A stretch of DNA of 64,000 nt, taken from Hordeum vulgare subsp. vulgare. Its lineage: Eukaryota; Streptophyta; Magnoliopsida; Poales; Poaceae. The DNA is taken from positions 393,749,581 through 393,813,580 of the forward strand of contig NC_058518.1 of assembly GCF_904849725.1 (NCBI RefSeq), in the 5' to 3' direction. Positions 47,347 through 60,082 of this stretch are shown one piece after another (positions within the stretch are counted from its first letter, which is position 1; each line of letters starts with the position of its first letter). The position numbers and the translations under genes were made by a program. The notes beneath the pieces were generated by a model, which was not told the DNA's origin, did no database searches, and saw nothing but the letters and a program-made list of their open reading frames with translations.

Positions 47347-48974
47347 CTATATTATAAAATTTCGGGGTGTTGGAATCACGCCGAGATGGGCCACGAGGTG
47401 CCCACTAGACATCAGCCCACTCCAGGGGGGCTCGCGCAGCCTGGTGTCTAGTGGGCACCAGGTCCCCCCTCTAGTGGTTCTTTGCTCCCTTATTTCTCTT
47501 TTCTTCCAAAAAATCGTCAAGAAGTTTCTCCAACTCCGAGAACTTTTATTTGTGCACAAAAACAACACCACGGTAGTTCTGGTGAAAATAGTGTCGGTCT
47601 GGGTTAGTTCTAAATAAAACATATAAAGTGGAGAAAAACCATATAAAATTTTGTAAACATAGGAAAACATGGCATGAATACTTCATAAATTATCGATACG
47701 TTGGAGATGTATCAGGGAGGTACTACTGCTGGGGCGGCAGAGCTAGCCACACAGTTCAATGTCTCGAGGCCGCGTAACGATAGTGGCACTGGAGCTGTAC
47801 TACCGCCCGCCCGAGTGGTCCTACCATTGGGGTTGTAGTTCAGCAGCCCATGGACACTAGGAGGAAGTGTGAGGGAAGTAGTTCCGCTGGAGCGGTACTA
47901 TCGGTGCTCGAAGTGGTACTACCACAAAAAAGAGGTAGTACCGCTTCCTAGTGCCGTTTAGGATCCGTTGAGGATTCGAGGCCCAGAAAGAGGGATGGGA
48001 GTGGCGCGGTAGTAACAAGAAGTACTACCACTCGAGAGTAGTACTACCGCTGGAGAGCGGTACTAGCACGCTAAACTACCTGCCAGAAACGCCCAGTCCG
48101 ACACGAAAATGTATTCTTGTAGACTATGTTGGGCCTCCAAGCGTAGAGTTTTGTAGGACAGTAGCAATTTTACCTCAAGTGGTTGACCTAAGGTTTATCA
48201 ATCCATGGGAGGTTTAGGATGAATATGGTCTCTCTCAAACAACTCTACAATCAAATACAAAAAATCTCTTCTGTCCCCAACACGTGCAATACAATTGCAA
48301 ATTGTATAGGTGCACTAGTTCGGCGAAGAGATGGTGATACAAGTGCAGTATGGATAGTAGATATAGGTTTTTGCAATCTCAAAATATAAAAATAGCAAGG
48401 TAGCAAGTGTAAAACAGCAAGAAAAACATTGTATAAATGCTTGGTAATAAGACCTAGGGTTCATAGGTCCACTAGTGCAATCTCTCAACAATGCTAACAT
48501 AGTAGAATCATACGATCATCCCTCAACATGCAACAAAGAATTAGTTTAAAGTTCCTTCCTACCGGAGAACAATAAGATGAAATTGGTGTAGGTAGTAGAA
48601 CCACCTCAAAGTTATTCTTTCATATCAATATTTTGAGCTATTCCTATAAGTGTCACAAACAGCCCTAGAGTACATACTAGAACAACACCCATGATACATA
48701 TCAATCAACCCTAGTGTCACATAGATACTCCAACGTCACCTCAAGTATCCGTGGGTAAATTATGCGACATGCATCAAACAATTTTAGATCTATCATATTC
48801 AATCCAACACAAAGAACTTCAAGGAGCACCCCAAGATTTCTATCGAAGAATGTAGTATGGAAACAGGCAATCAACCCCTCCTAAATAGATCCCCAAGGTC
48901 ACCGGAATCCGCAAGTTCATGCCATAACATATATAAAGTGAATCACTTGAATACCCCAATGTCACTACTGGTAT

Positions 48975-50530
48975 TGGTAGTTGTGATATGCGTTGGGTTT
49001 TTAGTGAAGATGATTAGGTTATCGCATCACAATGTTGGTAAGTATTTCCCTCAGTTATGAAACTAAGGTTTATCGAACCAATAGGAATATCAACCACAAC
49101 CGTCTTCAGCGGCTGCAGACAAAAGAACAAACTACTTGCACCCAACGCGGGCAAGAGGGTTGCAAATCCCCTTGATCTTGCTATTTAAAAGCAAGTGAGG
49201 TGTGTAGATAATTTTAAATTGCAAAATAAAGTAAAATGAAGTAAATGGTAGCAAGGTATTGAAGGTTTTGTAAATATATGGTCAATAGACCGGGGGCATA
49301 GTTTTCCCTAATGGCATCTCTCATGAAAACTGCATACGGTGGGTGAACAAATTACTCTTGGGAAATTGATAGAAAAGGAGATGGTTATGCGATATTCACG
49401 ACAATGATCATGTGTATATAGGCATCACATCCATAAACAAATAGGCCGACTCCTGCATGCACGTATTACTATTACTCCACTCATCCACCGCTATCCAACA
49501 TGCATCTAGAGTATTAAGTAAAATAGAGTAATGCATGGAGAACGATGACATGATGTAGACAAAGTAAACTCAAGCAATATGAATAAACCCCTTCATGTTA
49601 TTCTTAGTAGAAGCAACACAATGACGCATCTTGTGCCCTTCTGTCAGTGGGATATAGAAACTCTCCTGGTTGAACCTACTACAACGCACCTCTCTCACCA
49701 AAGAAATATCAAACTAGTTCGCCAAACTATTTCAATAGATCAGAGAGAATTACAAAGCTATAATAATCATGCACATAAGAGTCATCTTAGTATTCAGAGA
49801 AGACTCAAATATTTATCATTAATAATCTGAACATAAACCCACAATTCATCGGATCCCAACAAACGCACCACACAAAAGGCATTACATGATATGGATCGAC
49901 GCAAAGATGTGATGATCATTGTATTGAAGATCAAGAGAGAGAGATTTCCATCTAGCTACTAGCTATGGAACCGTAGGTATGTGGTGAACTACTCTCACAT
50001 CCTCATGAGGGCAGCAAGGTTGCTGAAGAGGCCCTCCGTGATCGTCCCCCCTCCAGTAGGGTGCCGGGAACAAAGCACCCGATGGCCTCCCATCGGAACA
50101 GAGACTTGCGACAACGTAAAAAGTGTTTTGGGACTGCCTCCAGGGTTTTTAGGTTATTTGAGAATTTATAAGCCAAAGAACGGAGTCGAGAGGGCCTCGA
50201 GGGGCCCACAAGCCATCAGGGCGCCCCAGGTTGCGCCGTGTTGGCTTGTGGTGCCCTCGGGTGGACCGCAGCCTTCTTCCAATGCTTGTTGCTCTTGTTT
50301 TGGTGAAGGAAAAATCTCCAAAAAGTTTTAGGTCAATTAGACTTCATTTGGTATTAGAAACGTGAAAAGTGAAAAACATGCAAAAAAAAGCAACTAGTAC
50401 TAGGCACTAGGTCAATAGGTTAGTGCTCAAAAAAATATAAATTTTTAAATAAATACCCAAAAAGTATTCTATAATGATAATATATCAACATGGAACAATA
50501 AAAAATTATAGATACGTTGGAGACGTATCA
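48975..50530 (-). repeat. Element E 3' LTR
   Basis: Begins TGGTAGTTGTGATATGCG and ends GATACGTTGGAGACGTATCA on the plus strand. It pairs with 54585-56154. Confidence 0.85.
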
Positions 50531-53144
50531 AGCATCCGCAAAATTAATTCCTCCTCGTCCTTGAGTAGGTAAATGTTAAAAACAGGATTGTTGATGTGAC
50601 ATGCTAGCCATTATGTAACCTTATGCATGTATGCTCATAGAGAAATGATGAATTAACAAACATTAACATAGCAATACTTATAAGTCTAAGCAACAAAATC
50701 ATTAATCTTTCAAAGTATATGATCCTTAAAGATTGTTTTACCCTCATTCATCTTATTATATTAGCAAGGCATGGCTCCATGTTCACCACATTAATACAAA
50801 TCTTATCGTACTTTTTCAATATGTGTCAACTTTTTAATCTTCATGCAATACATGAGCATGAACCATTGGACAAAGCATATAGGTGGAATATAATATGGTG
50901 GTAGGTATCAAAGGGGTAAAAGGTGGAGAAGATAGTCTCATGTAGACTAGGCGTACCAATGGACTATGGAGATGCCCGTTGATAAATATCGATGCAAGGA
51001 GTAGGGATTGCCATCCAAATGATGCACTCGATCTCTGAGTGTATGAAAATCTCAACTAAAGCTAAGTGGGGTGTGCATACAAGTTGCTTGATCATGAAGA
51101 CCTGGGGCATTTGAGGAAGCCCATCATCAAGATATACAAGCCAAGTTTATGAAAAAGTGATTCCCACTAGCATATGAATGATATAACATTAGACTCTCTA
51201 TGAAGAACAAGGTGCCACTTTGAGGTACAAGTGTGGTAAACGATAGTAGCAAAGTCCCTCATCTCTTTTTTCTCTCATTTTTTTGTGGTGGGCTCATTTT
51301 GCCTCCCCCATTTTTATTTCCTTAGTGGTACAATGCTCTAATAATGATGACCATCATACTTTTATTTACTTACAACTCAATATGAAACTGATAGGACGAT
51401 ATGACTCTGTATGAATGCCAATGGCAGTGTACGAGGATGTGCAAAGATCTAGCATGACATGTACCAAAAATATGATGAACGGTGGCTTTGCCACAAATAC
51501 TATGTCAGTATATATGATCATGCAAAGCATTATGATGATGAACAAACTCGGCATGTGAAGTGACAATGGAATTTGTGTGGAAATATATCTCGGAATAGCT
51601 ATGGAAATGCCTTCATAGGTAGGTATGGTGGCTTTTTTAGGAAGATATAATAAGGCTTATGTGCAATAGAGCGTGTAATGTCACAGGGTTTGAATGCACT
51701 GGCGAAATTTGCACTGATCCTTAAGGTGAGAACAGGCAATGCACGGTACTGAAGAGGCTAGAAAATATGAGGAGGTGAGATTGCGTATGTGCATGGTGTC
51801 ACATTAGTCATAAAGAACTCATATACTTATCGCAAAGTTTTATTAGTTTCATCACAAATCAAAGTACTAATCGCATGCCCGAGGGAGAGGGTTGGGATGA
51901 ATTAACCATCGTGGAACTCCGACTCGAGACAACACTAGGATTGTAACGAGGAATAGAAATGCTCACACATCATCATCATGCCCTTTCAACTTTTAGATGA
52001 ACAAGAAATCTAACATCTCTTAATATCGACACATCTCTAATTTAATAATAATGCACTCACACCTTTTTCGTATCACCACATCAATATCATTAACCCATGA
52101 TTTCTCTACACATCCTACATGACGGTTTTAATTGTCATTCATTGAATACCTATTATTTTTGATCTAGTCTTATGACGCATGCAAATTACCTTCACTATTT
52201 ATTTTACTATCAAACAAATATAAGTGAAGAGCGAGAGCATAATATTTTTATAAATTCTACATGCCACCTTGCTCAAAAAGATATAAGTGAAGTACTAGAG
52301 AAACCACTAAGCTAAAAGATATAAGTGAAGCACATAGAGTATTCTAACAAATTATGATGATGGTGTACCTCTCTCAAATAGGTCTGTTGAGCAAACAATG
52401 ATTGTGTCAAACTAAAATTAAAAGTAAACAAAAGCAAACAACGCTCCACGCAAAACTCATATGATGTGATGAATAAAAATGTAGCTCCATGTGACATACC
52501 GATGGATTGAGACGAAAGAGGGGATGCATTTCGGGGCATCCCCAAGATTAGGCTTTTGCTGCTCCTCATTCCTTTCTCCATCGGGATAATTCCCAAAACT
52601 TGAAAACTTCAACCACATAAAACTCAACAAAACTTCGTCAAATCCATTAGTATAAGCAAAATATCAAATATTTTTAGGTACTTTTGTCAATTTATTAATA
52701 TTTTATTTTAGCATAATTTACTATATTCTAAATTATTCAAGGCTTATAGCCCATGATACAATCCATAGCATTATCAAAACAAGCAAACTGTGAAAGCAAA
52801 AACAGAATCTGACTAAAACAGAACAGTTTGTAGTAATCTGTAATGAACCTATACTTCTATAACTCCAAAATTCTAAAAAAATAGGACAACCTGAGGAATC
52901 TGTATAGCAATATTGTATAAACAATTAAGCTTAAAAAGATGTTCCAATAAAATCAGAGAAATTCTGCACTTGATGTCAAAGTTTGTATTTTTACACTGTA
53001 TCAATTCTACTCAGCATAAAAATCATCCCAAATGCATTGCTTGGTACAAACACCAATTAAAACATTAAAACACAATCATTAAAGAGGCAATAATCATGTT
53101 ATCACAAACAAACATAAAATCAAACACAAAAATAAAGATAACTA
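50531..53144 (-). other. Long non-coding internal region of element E
   Basis: Shares blocks with A, B and C. It has a weak polypurine tract next to the LTR, an internal GGGGATGCCCC motif near 52536-52546, and three ATATAAGTGAAG motifs at about 52218-52230, 52277-52292 and 52315-52330. No real ORF was seen. Confidence 0.65.
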
Positions 53145-53193
53145 TTGGGTTGCCTCCCAACAAGCGATGTTGTTTTATGCCCCTAGCTATGCA
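53145..53193 (-). other. Conserved post-ORF RNA motif, copy in element E
   Basis: The minus strand reads TGCATAGCTAGGGGC, then GCTTGTTGGGAGGCAACCCAA after a spacer. It lies about 95 nt past the last recognisable protease codons (53287). Confidence 0.68.
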
Positions 53194-53286
53194 TATTGCA
53201 TAATTTCAAGTGTTGTCATCTTTGACACTCCACCCATATGTAGTTGTCATGATTGATTCATAAGGTGGTCTAATTATCTTTCTAGG

Positions 53287-53725
53287 GAACTGGTCCATTC
53301 CTTTCTTAAATGGGAATTGTACCCTTATGTTTCCCACTTTCATGTCAATGATTGCGCCTATAGTTCGTAGGAAGGGTCTTCAAATTATAATGGGACAAGT
53401 AGGATTGGAATCAATATCAAGAACAATGAAGTCTACAAGGACATATTTTTTTATTTGCAATTATCAGCACATCATTTATTCTACCTAAGGGTTTTATAAT
53501 GGTAGAATCCATAAGATGCAAGTTGAGGGAACACTCTTCACTGTTAGTGAGATCAAGCACATCACATAAAGATTTAGGTATAATTGAAACGATAGCACCA
53601 AGGTCACACAAATAATTGCATTCATATTTATTTATATTAATTTTGATAGTACGTTCCCACTCATCATGCAACTTTCTAGGAATATAAACTTCAAGCTCAA
53701 GTTTCTCATCGTAAGCTTTTACCAT
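53287..53725 (-). pseudogene. pro: Broken retropepsin of element E
   Basis: The minus frame from 53725 carries the active-site loop CDLGAIVSIIP (DLGA at residues 41-44) and KPLGRINDVLII. The frame shifts near 53440. The downstream part is readable to about 53287 (DFIVLDID, RPFLRTIGAIIDMK) but has TGA at 53382-53380 just before RPFL, in the place of the Gly of the LGRPF motif. It is inactive as it stands. Confidence 0.72.
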
Positions 53726-53870
53726 AGCTTCTACTATATGTTTTGTAACAGCTTTGTTTTGTTCATAATCATTAGGTGAAATAATAATGGATTAAAGCAA
53801 GGAAATACATTCCATTGAATAGAAATTATCATAATTAATGTCCTTGTAATCCAAGATAGTGGGCACATCA

Positions 53871-54137
53871 CTAGATAAAGTTTTGATGTCTCTGCACCCA
53901 CTTTTCAGTTTTAGCGTTAAAATCATCACCCTCCAAGCAAATGGGGCGCTCCTTAACTAGAGTCGACCCATATCTAGTCGCTTTGTCGTTAATATTTATA
54001 GAAGTAAACAAAGATTCAATAGGAGAAGTACCAATCATTTTAAGATCTTCGTCATGATTCATAATGGGGAAAGATTCCGGTTTAGCAGCCATCCTATTAA
54101 CTATAGTGGTTTTCTTATCGAAGTTTTTTCCTAACAA
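53871..54137 (-). pseudogene. Gag-region remnant of element E
   Basis: An 88-codon minus frame with segments I recall from Triticeae Athila-type polyproteins (LKMIGTSPIESL, ERPICLEGDDFNAKTEKWV). It lies between the PBS and the protease remnant, where the gag C-terminal region is expected. It has no zinc knuckle. Confidence 0.5.
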
Positions 54138-54555
54138 CTCTTCAGTGTGAGAAAATTGTTATTGGAGGTTAGACACTTCTTTATTAATTACATCAAGTTG
54201 TTTACAAATAGCATCTAACAAAGTTGAATGTTCATTTACTTCAGAAGCAAAGAATTTATTGTGCTCATATTGCAAAGTCATGAAGGTTTTCATTGAACAT
54301 TCTATTTCTGACATTCTTCAGTAGTAAGAGATGGTGTAGAATCTATCTTGACACATGGTGACCGAGCAAGCAAAGTAACAAACAGGACAAGTAAACTTGA
54401 GAGTGAAGATGCAAAATAGTGACAAGCTAAGAAAGCAAAGGTAAATATTTTTGTATTTTTATTTTTTATAAGACAAACTAAATATACCAGTAAATAAAAA
54501 GAAGAACAAGTGAATGAAAATATATGTGAAATTACTTGGTAGTTGGTGATGATAT

Positions 54556-54573
54556 TCCCCGGCAACGGTGCAA
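54556..54573 (-). other. Element E primer-binding site, one or two mismatches
   Basis: The minus strand reads TTGCACCGTTGCCGGGGA against the tRNA-Asp-type PBS. It lies 11 bases inside the 5' LTR. Confidence 0.7.
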
Positions 54574-54584
54574 GAAATCCTTCC

Positions 54585-55550
54585 TCATACTTGTGATCTG
54601 CGTTGGGTTTTCTATGAAGAGGAATTGGTAATCACATCACAAGGTGGGTAAGTATTTCCCTCAGTTATGAAACCAATGCTTATTAAACAAATAGTAATAT
54701 CAACCACAACCATCTTCAACGGTTGCACATAAAAGAACAAACAACATGCACCCAACGCGGGATGGAGGGTTGTCAATCCCCTAGATCTTGTTATTTGCAA
54801 GCAAGTGAGGTGTGTAAGTAATTGTAGATAATTTTAAATTTCAAAATAAAATAAAAACATGTAATTGGAAGCAAGGTATTGAATGTTTTAAATGTATGGT
54901 GCATAGACCTGGGGGCCATAGTTTTCCCCAATTGCATCTCTCAGGAAAATACCATACGGTGGTTGAATAAATTAGTCTACGGCAACTGATAGAAAAGTGC
55001 ATAGTTATGGGAAATTAATGGAAATGATCATGTGTATATAGGCATCATGTCCATAAAAAAATAGACTGACTCCTTCCTGCACCTATTATTATTGCTCCAC
55101 TCATCGACCGCTATCCATCATGTATCTAGAGTATTAAGTAAAACAGAGTAATGCGTGGAGAACGATGACATGATGTAGATAAAGTAGACTCAAGCAATAT
55201 GAATAAACCCAATTGTCTTATCCTTAGTAGAAGCAACACAAAGAAGCATCTGGTCCCCTTCTATCACTGGTATATAGAAATTTTCTACGTTGAACCTACT
55301 ACAATGCACCTCTCTCACCGAAGAAATATCAAATAGTTGGCCAAACTATTTCAATAGATCAGAGAGATTTACGAAGCTATCATAATCATGAACATAAGAA
55401 TCATATTAGTATTCAGAGAAGACTCAAATATTTGTCATGAATAATCTGAACATAAACCCACAACTCATCGGATCCCAATAAACGCGCAGCACAAAAAGAA
55501 TTACATCATAAGGATAAGAAGGAGGATGTGATGATCATTGTATTGAAGAT

Positions 55551-55590
<40 letters not shown>

Positions 55591-56154
55591 CCATCGAGGT
55601 ACTATCTACGGACCGTAGGTCTGTGGTGAACTACTCACACATCATCATGAGGGCAACAAGGTTGATGAAGAGGCCCTCCGTAATCGATCCCCCTCTGGCA
55701 GGGTGCTGGAATAGAGCTCCAAATGGCCTCCCTTGGAACAAAGACTTGTGGTGGTGTAAAAAGTGTTTTGAGACTGCCTCGGGGGATTTTAGGTTATTTG
55801 AAAATTTATAAGCCACAAAACAGAGACGGGAGGTCCTAAAGGGTCCCACAAGCAATTACGGCACCCCTACGCCATGCCGTGTTGGCTTGTGGGGCCCTCG
55901 GGTGGCCCCCAGCCTTCTTCCAATGCCCCAAAAAAAGTCTCCAAAACGTTTCACGTCAATTGGACTTCGTTTGGTATTGAAAACCTAAAAAGTGAAAAAC
56001 ATGTACAAAACAACAACTAGCACTAGGCACTGTGTCAATTGGTTAGTGCTAAAAAATAATATAAATTGGTAATTAAATACCGAAAAGGTATTCTAAAATG
56101 ATGATATATGGGCATGGAACAATCAAAAATTATAGATACGTCGAAGACGTATCA
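54585..56154 (-). repeat. Element E 5' LTR
   Basis: The left edge has decayed (TCATACTTGTGATCTGCG against TGGTAGTTGTGATATGCG). The right edge ends GAAGACGTATCA. A long GA microsatellite lies at about 55553-55588. It is followed by the target duplication GGTAT. Confidence 0.85.
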
Positions 56155-57684
56155 GGTATCCGCATGCAAGACATACATCAAGTGTTCTCAAACAAAAATA
56201 TTCAATCCAACATAACGAGATGTTAAAGGGAAAGATTCAATTCATCACAACAAGGTAGCAAGTTAATAACATCATATGATCCAACTATATTAACAGGGCC
56301 CGTGATACATCAAGATCATGCCATCTCAAGAACACGGGAGAGAGTGATTGAACACATAGCTACTGGTACATACCCTCAGCCCCGAGGGTGAACTACACCC
56401 TCCTCGTCATGGCCTCCGCCGGGATGACGAAGATGGCCACCGAAGATGGTTTCCCCACTCTTGAAGGGTACTAGAAAGGCTTCAGATTGGTTTTTTGTCG
56501 ATACATGGAGTTACGGCCACGGAGCAAAAGTTATCCATTTATTTCTAGGGTTTCTAATATATATATACAAGATTTTTTTTAGCATTGAAATCATGCCAAA
56601 CAGAGACATGTGGGCCCCACAAGCCACTAGGTCATGACCTAGTGTGACATCTCCAACTTTTGCTACAGTAATCGTTGTAATTAAGCTACAGTAATCTTAT
56701 GCTAATGAGGCCACGTCAGTGTGGTTAGTATTGTTAATCTCTCATTAGTTTCAAAACCGATTCAAATTCAAATTTAAAATAAAGTAAAAGAAATAAAAGA
56801 TCCCAAATATCAAAACTAAAATGTTCAATTTGTAACAAATAAATAATGATTAATATTTTCTAAAACTAAAATGGAGTAAAGATAAAAGAAATAAATAAAC
56901 AAAAGGGTTAAAATTAAACAAAATAATAAATAATAAATAAAAAGAAAACAAAAAACAAAACAAAAAATCCCCACTGGGCCGGCCCTAGCCAGCCCACCCA
57001 CATCGGCCGGCTCACCCCAGCCCACCTTACCTTGGGGGTATTTAACCCCGCCCAAACCCTAACTCACGCAGCCCCCACCCACCAACCACTAGACCCCCAC
57101 GAGCCCTCCCCACCTCGCTCGGCTCTACCTCTACCTCTCGATCCACCCTGGATCGGGGCAAGGAGGCCGACCTTGCCCCCATCGCCCCTCGTCGGCCCCA
57201 GCGCCAGCCGACCCCCCTCGTCCTCCTGCCTCCCTCGGCGCCTCTCCTCGCCAGCCCTCCTGCGTCGCGGCCCAAGATGCCTCCACCTGCCAGCCTGCGC
57301 CTCCCCACCGGCCGTCCACCACCTCGTCTCCGGCGCCCCTCGTCAGACTGCACCGTCGCACAACAGTCTGACCGGCCACCACCTCGACACCACGCCGCCG
57401 ACCGCATCCCCGCCCTCCCCCTTGTAGGTCTGCATCGAGGATCCCCGTGTCGCGTCTTCCTCTATGCGGTGGTGAGTTCCAGGATCCGGCCTCTCTCCTC
57501 CTCCCCATTTTCCCCGCACTGCCAACGCCGGCCGTTGGTCTTGTCGCCGACCGCGCCCGTCCCTGGCCGCGTGCACCCTGGCCGCCTCATGCACCGCAAG
57601 CGCGTGCGCTCGTCGCCCCCTTACACCGGCCTAGTTTGCCCCTGGCCACCTCCCTGTTAGACATGGGGGATAACCCCCTCCATG

Positions 57685-59529
57685 TGTTGGGGAACATCGC
57701 ATGGGAAACAAAAAAATTCCTACACACAAGAAGACCTATCATGGTGATGTCCATCTACGAAATGGGATTTCTGATCTACGTACCCTTGAAGATCGCACAG
57801 CAGAAGCGTTAATAAACGCGGTTGATGTAGTGGAACGTCCTCACATCCCTCGATCCGCCCCGCGAACCATCCCACGAACCGTCCCCCGATCCGTCCCACG
57901 ATCCGCTCCGATCTAGTGCCGAACAGACGGCACCTCCGCGTCCAGCACACGTACAGCTCGACGATGATCTCGGCCTTCTTGATCCAGCAAGAGAGACGGA
58001 GAGGTAGATGAGTTCTCCGGTAGCGTGACGGTGCTCCGAAGGTTGGTGGTGATCTAATATCAGCAGGGCTCCGCCCGAGCTCCGCGGAAACGCGATCTAG
58101 AGGAAAAACCGTGGAGGTATGTGGTCGGGCTGCCGTGGCAAAGTTGTCTCAAATCAGCCCTAATACCTCTGTATATATAGGAAGGAGGGGAGGTGCCTTG
58201 CCTTGAGGCTCAAGGAGCCCCAAGGGGGTCGGACGAAGGGGGGGAGGAGGAATCCTCCTCCAATCCTAGTCCAACTAGGATTGGAAGGTGGAGTCCTTCC
58301 CTTCCTTCCCACTTCCCCTTTTTTTCTCTTTGATTTTCTCTGATCTTGCGCAGGGTCCTTCTTGGGTTGCCCACCAGCCCACTAAGGGCTGGTGCAGCAC
58401 CCCTAAGGCCTATGGGCTTCCACGGGGTGGGCTGCCCCCCCCCCCCCTGGTGAACATCCGGAACCCATTTGTCACTCCCGGTACATTCCCGGTAATGCCG
58501 AAAACTTTCCAGTAATCAAATGATGTCATCCTATATATCAATCTTTGTCTCCGGACCATTCCGGAAACCCTCGTGATGTCCATGATCTCATCCGGGAGTC
58601 CGAACAACATTCGGTAACCAACCATATAACTCAAATACGCATAAAACAACGCCGAACCTTAAGTGTGCAGACCCTGCGGATTCGAAAACTATGTAGACAT
58701 GACCCGAGGGACTCCTCAGTCAATATCCAATAGCGAGACCTGGATGCCCATATTGGATCCTACATATTCTACAAAGATCTTATCATTTGAACCTCAGTGC
58801 CAAGGATTCATATAATCCCGTATGTCATTCCCTTTGTCCTTGGTTATGTTACTTGCCCGAGATTCGATCGTCAGTATCCGCATACCTATTTCAATCTCAT
58901 TTCCTCATCTCCCGGCAAGTCTCTTTACTCATTCCGTAATACAAGATCCTGTGACATACACTAAGTCACATTGCTTGCAAGGCTTGTGTGTGATGTTGTA
59001 TTACCGAGTGGGCCCCGAGATACCTCTCCGTCACACGGAGTGACAAATCCCAGTCTTGATCCATACTAACTCAACGGGTACCTTCGGAGATACCTGTAGA
59101 GCATCTTTATAGTCACCCAGTTACGTTGTGACGTTTGATACACACAAAGCATTCCTTCGGTGCCAGTGAGTTATATGATCTCATGGTCATAGGAATAAAT
59201 ACTTGACACGCAGAAAAACAGTAGCAACAAAATGACACGATCAACATGCTACGTTCATTAGTTTGGGTCTAGTCCATCACATGGTTCTCCTAGTGATGTG
59301 ATCCCATTATCAAGTGACAACACTTGCCTATGGTCACGAAACCTTGACCATCTTTGATCAACGAGCTAGTCAACTAGAGGCTTACTAGGGACAGTGTTTT
59401 GTCTATGTATCCACACAAGTATTGTGTTTCCAATCAATACAATTATAGCATGGATAATAAACGATTATCATGAACAAAGAAATATAATAATAACTAATTT
59501 ATTATTGCCTCTAGGGCATATTTCCAACA
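57685..59529 (-). repeat. Angela-type Copia solo LTR
   Basis: 1,845 bp, minus strand: the plus strand begins TGTTGGGGAACATCGC and ends GGGCATATTTCCAACA. CCATG flanks both sides (57680-57684, 59530-59534). No internal region or second LTR is present, so an element was removed by LTR-LTR recombination. A 16-base C run lies near 58434-58449. Confidence 0.92.
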
Positions 59530-59539
59530 CCATGTGTGT

Positions 59540-59690
59540 GTATGTAAAAAAAGAGAAGGGGTATGTATGTATGTACGTATGCATGTGTATATGAATGTGT
59601 ATGTATATGTGCAGATGTGTGTATTTGCAAATATATGTATGCATGTGTATATGAATGTATGTATGTATGAAGAAAATTGTGTGTACACGC
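59540..59690 (+). repeat. Degenerate GTAT/GTGT microsatellite
   Basis: Irregular TATG, TGTG and GTATATGAATGT units directly beyond the solo LTR. The matching short ORFs on both strands reflect the repeat. Confidence 0.8.
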
Positions 59691-59986
59691 TCTGTGTTCG
59701 TGTAGTGTATGTGTGCTCGCTACCCCAATGACATGCGGGGCCACACCCCTAAAACAGAAATTTAAACTAAATAAAAATAATTTTAAAAATATTTAGTATT
59801 AATAAATTAATTAATTGGATTTATTACTTAGTTAAGCAGTAATTACTGTTTTGGATAATTAGGATTTAGTAATAATAAATATTTATTTATTTATTTAATT
59901 ATAATGTTTAAGATTAGGTAAATTAATTAATTAAAACTGTTATCTAAATCTGTTATCTAAGACAAATAAACTATCCTAAGCAGTGT

Positions 59987-60082
59987 ATGACAGGTGGGTC
60001 CCATCCCAATAATTAACTTGATTAAATAGTTATTTAACCGTAAAAATAAATATGCCTATGACACATGGGACCCACTTGTCAT
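59987..60082. repeat. Inverted repeat in element I LTR
   Basis: ATGACAGGTGGGTCCCA (59987-60003) pairs with TGGGACCCACTTGTCAT (60066-60082) at 16 of 17 positions, with 62 bases between. Confidence 0.8.

Larger units (their letters stand above)
37810..47714 (-). repeat. Gypsy solo LTR G, split by the Angela-type element
   Basis: An A-type LTR in two parts, 37810-39051 and 47352-47714 (about 1.6 kb in total). It begins TGATGTCTACTATGC and ends GATACGTTGGAGATGTATCA. The flanking pentamers are GGGTG (37805-37809) and GGGAG (47715-47719), a duplication with one mismatch. With no partner LTR or internal region, it is a solo LTR left by recombination. A GA microsatellite lies at about 38799-38839. 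Confidence 0.75.
34605..48106 (+). repeat. Unclassified Triticeae repeat H, in three visible pieces
   Basis: The pieces are 34605-34891, 37337-37809 and about 47720-48106; the rest is inserted elements. The start TGAAAGGATCGATATGG is tentative. The order (AAGTACGTCTCAGTTAG..., then ATTCCACTAGTGGTGCCC..., then GGTACTACC-rich DNA) matches, from memory, an abundant wheat repeat of unknown class. The last piece is packed with GGTACTACC/GGTAGTACC palindromic cores. No coding capacity was seen. Confidence 0.5.
48975..56154 (-). mobile_element. Complete non-autonomous Gypsy-type retrotransposon (element E)
   Basis: LTRs at 48975-50530 and 54585-56154, with target duplication GGTAT at 48970-48974 and 56155-56159. 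It is minus-strand, with the PBS beside the right LTR. The interior carries a gag-region remnant, a broken retropepsin, the conserved RNA motif and about 2.6 kb of non-coding DNA, but no reverse transcriptase or integrase. The LTR body differs from A, B and C types, while the terminal palindrome is shared. Confidence 0.87.
48107..56642 (-). repeat. A-type Gypsy LTR F, split by element E and cut by element I
   Basis: Parts 48107-48974 and 56160-56642 match the A and G LTRs (for example GACTATGTTGGGCCTCCAAG near 48123 and CTACTGGTACATACCCTCAG near 56360). The start is degenerate, so 48107 is approximate. The expected end with ACGTATCA is missing because element I begins at 56643. It is a solo LTR or the end of a larger element. 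Confidence 0.65.

Noticed and set aside
55553..55588. GA microsatellites (also near 1867, 7205, 38799) considered as a regulatory GAGA array
   Set aside because: They lie at equivalent places in related LTRs and vary in length as slipping microsatellites do.
57032..57660. Overlapping ORFs of 83-131 codons on both strands
   Set aside because: C-rich LTR leader; ORFs open in several frames at once and show no domain.
59494..59744. His/Thr-rich ORFs on both strands
   Set aside because: Direct product of the GTAT/GTGT microsatellite.
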